Shown piece by piece: positions 17,178-19,830 of a DNA stretch of 19,830 nt. Position numbers and translations under genes: made by a program. Source of the DNA: Firmicutes bacterium UBA3910 (GTDB taxonomy: Bacteria; Bacillota; Limnochordia; Darwinibacteriales; Darwinibacteriaceae). The notes under the pieces are model-generated. The model was not told the DNA's origin and did not search any database. It saw only the letters and a program-made list of their open reading frames with translations. The first letter of the stretch is position 1, and each line of letters starts with the position of its first letter. Where the stretch lies: positions 1 through 19,830 of the forward strand of contig DGFC01000151.1 in assembly GCA_002391465.1 (NCBI GenBank). The letters run 5' to 3'.

Positions 17178-17245
17178 CAACTGGAAACTCCCCTCCCTAA
17201 ATACGATTGGTTTTGTGCTTAGGACTACGGCTCAAGACGAAGGCC

Positions 17246-17294
17246 CGGTGGTCAGAGCAGGAATCCACCGCCACAAGGCATCTGACACCTTGTG
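17246..17294 (-). promoter_or_regulatory. Structured 5' leader of the operon mRNA (two hairpins)
   Basis: The predicted leader of about 120 bases carries a perfect 7-bp hairpin, CACAAGG/CCTTGTG (17272-17294, 9-base loop), almost at its 5' end, and a second 6-bp hairpin, CGGTGG/CCACCG (17246-17270). They could stabilise the transcript or be a protein-binding target. No known riboswitch was recognised. Confidence 0.4.
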
Positions 17295-17306
17295 AGCTTT
17301 CGCAAG
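17289..17306. promoter_or_regulatory. Operator-like imperfect palindrome over the operon start point
   Basis: CTTGTGAGCTTTCGCAAG matches its reverse complement at 7 of 9 positions per half (CTTGnGAnnnnTCnCAAG). It overlaps the predicted -10 and start point of the operon, a position typical of repressor binding (LacI-family-like symmetry). Confidence 0.4.
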
Positions 17307-17350
17307 TATATGTTAGCAATTGTTTCTGAATTTAACCTGAAGTTTTACAG
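17305..17350 (-). promoter_or_regulatory. Operon promoter with response-regulator-like direct repeats at -35
   Basis: On the minus strand TATACT (17310-17305) is a good -10, but the hexamer at -35 spacing (AAATTC) is poor. That position is covered by repeats seen on the plus strand as CTGAA (17326), CTGAA (17337) and CAGAG (17348), exactly 11 bp apart with A/T-rich spacers. PhoB/OmpR-family activators bind such tandem sites and replace a weak -35. Start point predicted near 17298. Confidence 0.5.
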
Positions 17351-17393
17351 AGGATTTTCCGGGAGTTAATGGACCGCGTCGGAAGCACCTGGT

Positions 17394-17422
17394 TTGCTCC
17401 ATCGGAAAGGAAATTGTATAAT
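17394..17422 (+). promoter_or_regulatory. Promoter of the two-component system genes
   Basis: TTGCTC (17394-17399), 17-base spacer, then a perfect TATAAT (17417-17422). The predicted start near 17429 leaves an untranslated leader of about 70 bases before the response regulator. Confidence 0.6.
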
Positions 17423-17501
17423 GTCGTTGAAAAATGTATACCAACACGTCTCTATGTTGACGGAGCTGTGAAATCTGCGTGAGCCTGCCCTAGAATCGGG
17501 G

Positions 17502-18182
17502 GTGAGAAAACTGAAGGTCCTCATCGTGGACGATGAAGTTCAGCTCTGTGAATCGTTGAAAGAGTTGTTCGCAGCCGAAAAGTGGACTGTCGATTACGTC
17601 CATGACGGGTTTTCGGCCATCGACTACATCATGACGGATACCTATGACGTGGTGGTCTTGGACATCATGCTGCCAGGCATGGATGGGCTCGAGGTGCTCA
17701 AACATGTCCGGAGACAGGGAAGCACAGTACCGATCCTTTTGCTTACCGCAAAGCGCGGCTCCAGCGATACGGTAACCGGACTGGACTTGGGGGCTGATGA
17801 CTACCTGACTAAGCCATTTGTTCCCAGTGAACTCATCGCTAGAATGAGGGCTCTATACCGCCGTAAGCCCAATGTATATAGAAGCCACGTAATCTCGGTG
17901 GGAAACATCTCCTTAAACGCAGCCACATTCGAGCTGAGCAGTGATGTAAAAAGGATCCAGCTTACAAGCAAAGAGTTTGACCTGCTGCATTTGTTCATGA
18001 GCAACCCGGGCTATGTGTTTTCCAAAGAAACTTTGATCAACAAAATATGGTCGCTGGACAGTGAAGTTATGTACAATGCGGTGGAAGCTCATATTTCCGC
18101 GATCCGGAAGAAGATGAAGTGGGTTGGCTCTAAACCGAAAATTGTGACTAAACGCGGCATAGGTTATGTACTGGAGGCGTAA
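17502..18182 (+). CDS. OmpR/PhoB-family response regulator
   Basis: 226 residues. Receiver domain about 4-118: acidic pair D10/D11, phosphoacceptor D54 (VVLDIMLPGMDG), T82 (LLLTAK) and K104 (LTKPF) are all present. The C-terminal winged helix (about 128-226) has the TSKEFDLLHLFMSNPGYVFSKE recognition pattern split over LTSKEFDLL and NPGYVFS, then the KRGIGYVLEA end. It is a DNA-binding transcription factor, phosphorylated by the kinase encoded 3 bases downstream. The GTG start has no clear ribosome binding site; a CTG at 17511 following GGGGGTGAG is an alternative beginning at KVLIVDDE. It is transcribed divergently from the sugar operon, so it is the likely regulator of that operon. Confidence 0.95.
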   Translation: MRKLKVLIVDDEVQLCESLKELFAAEKWTVDYVHDGFSAIDYIMTDTYDVVVLDIMLPGMDGLEVLKHVRRQGSTVPILLLTAKRGSSDTVTGLDLGADDYLTKPFVPSELIARMRALYRRKPNVYRSHVISVGNISLNAATFELSSDVKRIQLTSKEFDLLHLFMSNPGYVFSKETLINKIWSLDSEVMYNAVEAHISAIRKKMKWVGSKPKIVTKRGIGYVLEA

Positions 18183-18185
18183 CCG

Positions 18186-19472
18186 GTGTTTAAGGCCCTA
18201 CGTAGAGAGTTCATGATCGTCAACAGTCTGCTGATTCTCACCATCTTGTATGGAGCATTGACAGCCTTCTACTTCGTCACTTGGCTCCGCATGGAACAGT
18301 CTACTACCTTTACCATTGCCCAACACATGTCGGCACCGGCCTACGACAAACGAGATGCCGAAAATCCGCGCCTTTTCATCTCCACCATCGGCACCGCAAC
18401 CTATGAATACATCCGCGATGTTCCCGCGTCTAACATTTTCAAATATTTCGATACTTTGTATGCCAGCGACAGCTTCAGCACATCGCTCACTGACCGCATT
18501 TTGGTGCAGGTTGTGGAGAAGGACTCGGACTCAGGTCTGCTGCGACTCGATGAACGCTACTATAAATATGTTAGGCAGCAAATCGACAGCAGCACCATTA
18601 AAATCGTAGTTCTGGAAACCACTAATCTGGTCAAGAGCCTGCACTCCACCCGGAACATCCTGCTGCTCATCGCCGCGAGCAGCCTCCCCTTTATTTTGGC
18701 CGTGAGCAAGTTCACCACCGATCGCTCCATCAGGCCTTTGGAGATGATGCTGGCCCGCCAAATGGACTTCTTCTCAGACATCTCCCACGAGCTGCGCACA
18801 CCGCTGACGGTAGCTTTGACGAATCTGGCAGTAATTGAATCGAACAAAGAACAATCTGTAGCTTCTCAGGAGAAGTGGATCGGCTTCCTCAAGGATCAGC
18901 TGGAAAGGATGACCAATTTGGTCAATGAAATGCTCTATCTGGAGAGCATGAGTCTACCTGTCACAACAGGGTTAGACGAGAACATCGATTTCAGTTCGCT
19001 AATCGATCGCTACATGAAAAGCGTTACTCCTCTCTTAAGTCAAAAGCAGCTGACCCTTGAGACTCACGTCCGACCGGGCATTTATCTCTCTGCAGACAAA
19101 GAAGCGCTGACTAGATTAGTCAGCGTGCTCATTGATAACGCCATCAAGTATACCCCCGACGGCGGAACGATTAACGTAAACCTGTGGCAGACGAACAGAA
19201 AGACACTGTTCACGGTGAAAAACACCGGCGATGGGATCGAGTCCAGACACATGGATCGCTTGTTTGACCGGCTGTACAGGGTGAAGAAATCCCGGAGTAC
19301 TAGTGAAGGTGGTAAAGGCTTGGGACTGGCCATCGCCAAGTCAGTGGTGGAAAAGTACAACGGCACCATCACCGTGGATAGCGAAGTGGGAAAATACACG
19401 GCTTTCACGGTGACCCTGCCCAGGCACCAAGGCAACAAAGGGGATTGCCCTCGATATGTACGCATAGGATAA
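18186..19472 (+). CDS. Membrane sensor histidine kinase
   Basis: 428 residues. Two membrane segments (about 10-33 and 157-176) frame an external sensor of about 120 residues with no recognisable domain name. The second segment is followed by only a short linker (TTDRSIRPLEMMLARQ), shorter than a full HAMP domain, then the dimerisation/phosphoacceptor helix with H201 in SHELRTPL. The ATPase domain has the N box (LIDNAIKYTPDGG, N318), the G1 box (NTGDGI) and the G2 box (GGKGLGLAI, 376-383), so the kinase looks functional. The GTG start has GGAGG 9 bases upstream, inside the end of the response-regulator gene. What it senses is unknown; a released sugar or a sugar-loaded binding protein is a guess from context. 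Confidence 0.94.
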   Translation: MFKALRREFMIVNSLLILTILYGALTAFYFVTWLRMEQSTTFTIAQHMSAPAYDKRDAENPRLFISTIGTATYEYIRDVPASNIFKYFDTLYASDSFSTSLTDRILVQVVEKDSDSGLLRLDERYYKYVRQQIDSSTIKIVVLETTNLVKSLHSTRNILLLIAASSLPFILAVSKFTTDRSIRPLEMMLARQMDFFSDISHELRTPLTVALTNLAVIESNKEQSVASQEKWIGFLKDQLERMTNLVNEMLYLESMSLPVTTGLDENIDFSSLIDRYMKSVTPLLSQKQLTLETHVRPGIYLSADKEALTRLVSVLIDNAIKYTPDGGTINVNLWQTNRKTLFTVKNTGDGIESRHMDRLFDRLYRVKKSRSTSEGGKGLGLAIAKSVVEKYNGTITVDSEVGKYTAFTVTLPRHQGNKGDCPRYVRIG

Positions 19473-19495
19473 CCCCAGGATCAAGGGATAGGAGA

Positions 19496-19538
19496 AACCT
19501 CGAGCGTGGAGGGGCGCAACCGCTCCGCTCGAGGTTTT
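19496..19538 (+). terminator. Intrinsic terminator after the histidine kinase
   Basis: AACCTCGAGCG (19496-19506) pairs perfectly with CGCTCGAGGTT (19526-19536), with a few further GAG/CTC pairs inside, followed by a TTTT run. It lies 24 bases after the kinase stop codon and ends the two-gene unit. Confidence 0.8.
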
Positions 19539-19716
19539 GCGCTCCCAAGTCCACAATGGGGTGTGCTTTCCATCCATTGCAGCCCGTGGCCACAGTAAGG
19601 TCGAGCCCCTCCTGGGCTAGACTTTTCAGCGCCCTTCCGGTCGCCTCGCCGATGGGCAGCCCATCACCCACGATCGTCCCGTCTAGAACACTCACCGGCA
19701 GTTCGCAGCCCTTCAC
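19531..19716 (-). pseudogene. Decayed 5' fragment of a Cof-type HAD phosphatase gene
   Basis: An open frame from a GTG at 19716 (AAAGGA 8 bases upstream) reads a VLDGTIVGDGLPIGEAT segment, then ALKSLAQEGLDLTVATG and KAHPIV. This matches the start of Cof/HAD-IIB phosphatases, where DxDGT is followed by S-x-ATRRALKSL and the TGR motif. The catalytic first aspartate is replaced by valine (V47 of the open frame counted from 19827), TGR has become TGC, and the similarity stops at the kinase terminator after about 60 residues. It is most likely a remnant. The remaining sequence to 19830 shows no gene or clear promoter. The match is by eye only. Confidence 0.4.
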
Positions 19717-19830
19717 GTTCCCATCCTTTCCCGCACTCCCAAGGAGCGAAGACTGGATCCCCCGACAATCAAGCGTGGAATCACCTGTAACTGTGTGGGG
19801 TCCAGGCTTGAATTGTACAGTAAACACCCC

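Noticed and set aside
17291..17304. Possible CcpA cre site near the operon start
   Set aside because: On the minus strand it matches the cre consensus only partly, missing several key bases; the local symmetry is better described as the longer CTTG...CAAG palindrome.
19405..19530. Continuation of the right-edge minus-strand open frame into the kinase gene
   Set aside because: It runs antisense through the end of the histidine kinase and its terminator, and the HAD-like similarity has ended; only the upstream part is kept as a remnant.
1..19830. CRISPR arrays, tRNA/rRNA genes, insertion sequences, toxin-antitoxin or phage genes
   Set aside because: No regularly spaced repeats, cloverleaf-like segments, transposase motifs or phage-type proteins were found on either strand.

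Overview
The window is dominated by one long run of minus-strand genes (about 17,180 down to 325). It looks like a single carbohydrate-utilisation operon: four secreted glycoside hydrolase family 3 (GH3) proteins, three small secreted CBM9-like proteins, a complete CUT1-type sugar ABC transporter (binding protein, two permeases, ATPase) and a secreted right-handed beta-helix protein. Strong AGGAGG-type ribosome binding sites and many GTG/TTG starts suggest a Bacillota-like bacterium. The binding protein has an ordinary signal peptide with no lipobox cysteine, and every secreted protein carries a cleavable signal. That fits a cell with a periplasm (diderm Firmicutes or Thermotogota-like) better than a classical Gram-positive. 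This taxonomic reading is an inference; there is no rRNA marker in the window.

Layout in transcription order: CBM9-like A, glucose-type binding protein, GH3-1, permease 1, permease 2, GH3-2, ATPase, GH3-3, CBM9-like B, CBM9-like C, GH3-4, an intrinsic terminator/attenuator, beta-helix protein, terminator, then the first codons of a Gfo/Idh/MocA-type oxidoreductase running off the left edge. On the other side of a 320-bp divergent control region, a plus-strand OmpR-type response regulator and its membrane histidine kinase are followed by an intrinsic terminator. The right edge holds what looks like a decayed 5' fragment of a Cof-type HAD phosphatase gene.

Working model (inference): the CBM9-like proteins and GH3 enzymes bind and trim beta-linked oligosaccharides outside the cytoplasm, and the released monosaccharide (the binding protein resembles glucose/mannose binders) is imported by the ABC transporter. 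The divergent two-component system probably controls the operon. Three 11-bp-spaced CTGAA-like repeats sit where the -35 element of the operon promoter should be, which is the arrangement used by PhoB/OmpR-type activators.

Two of the four GH3 proteins keep the VGE(P) glutamate expected to act as acid/base and two have alanine there, so the four are unlikely to be simple redundant copies. All four carry a perfect EF-hand-like calcium loop just before the catalytic domain. Stable hairpins without U-tracts lie between several genes and may set unequal expression along the long transcript.
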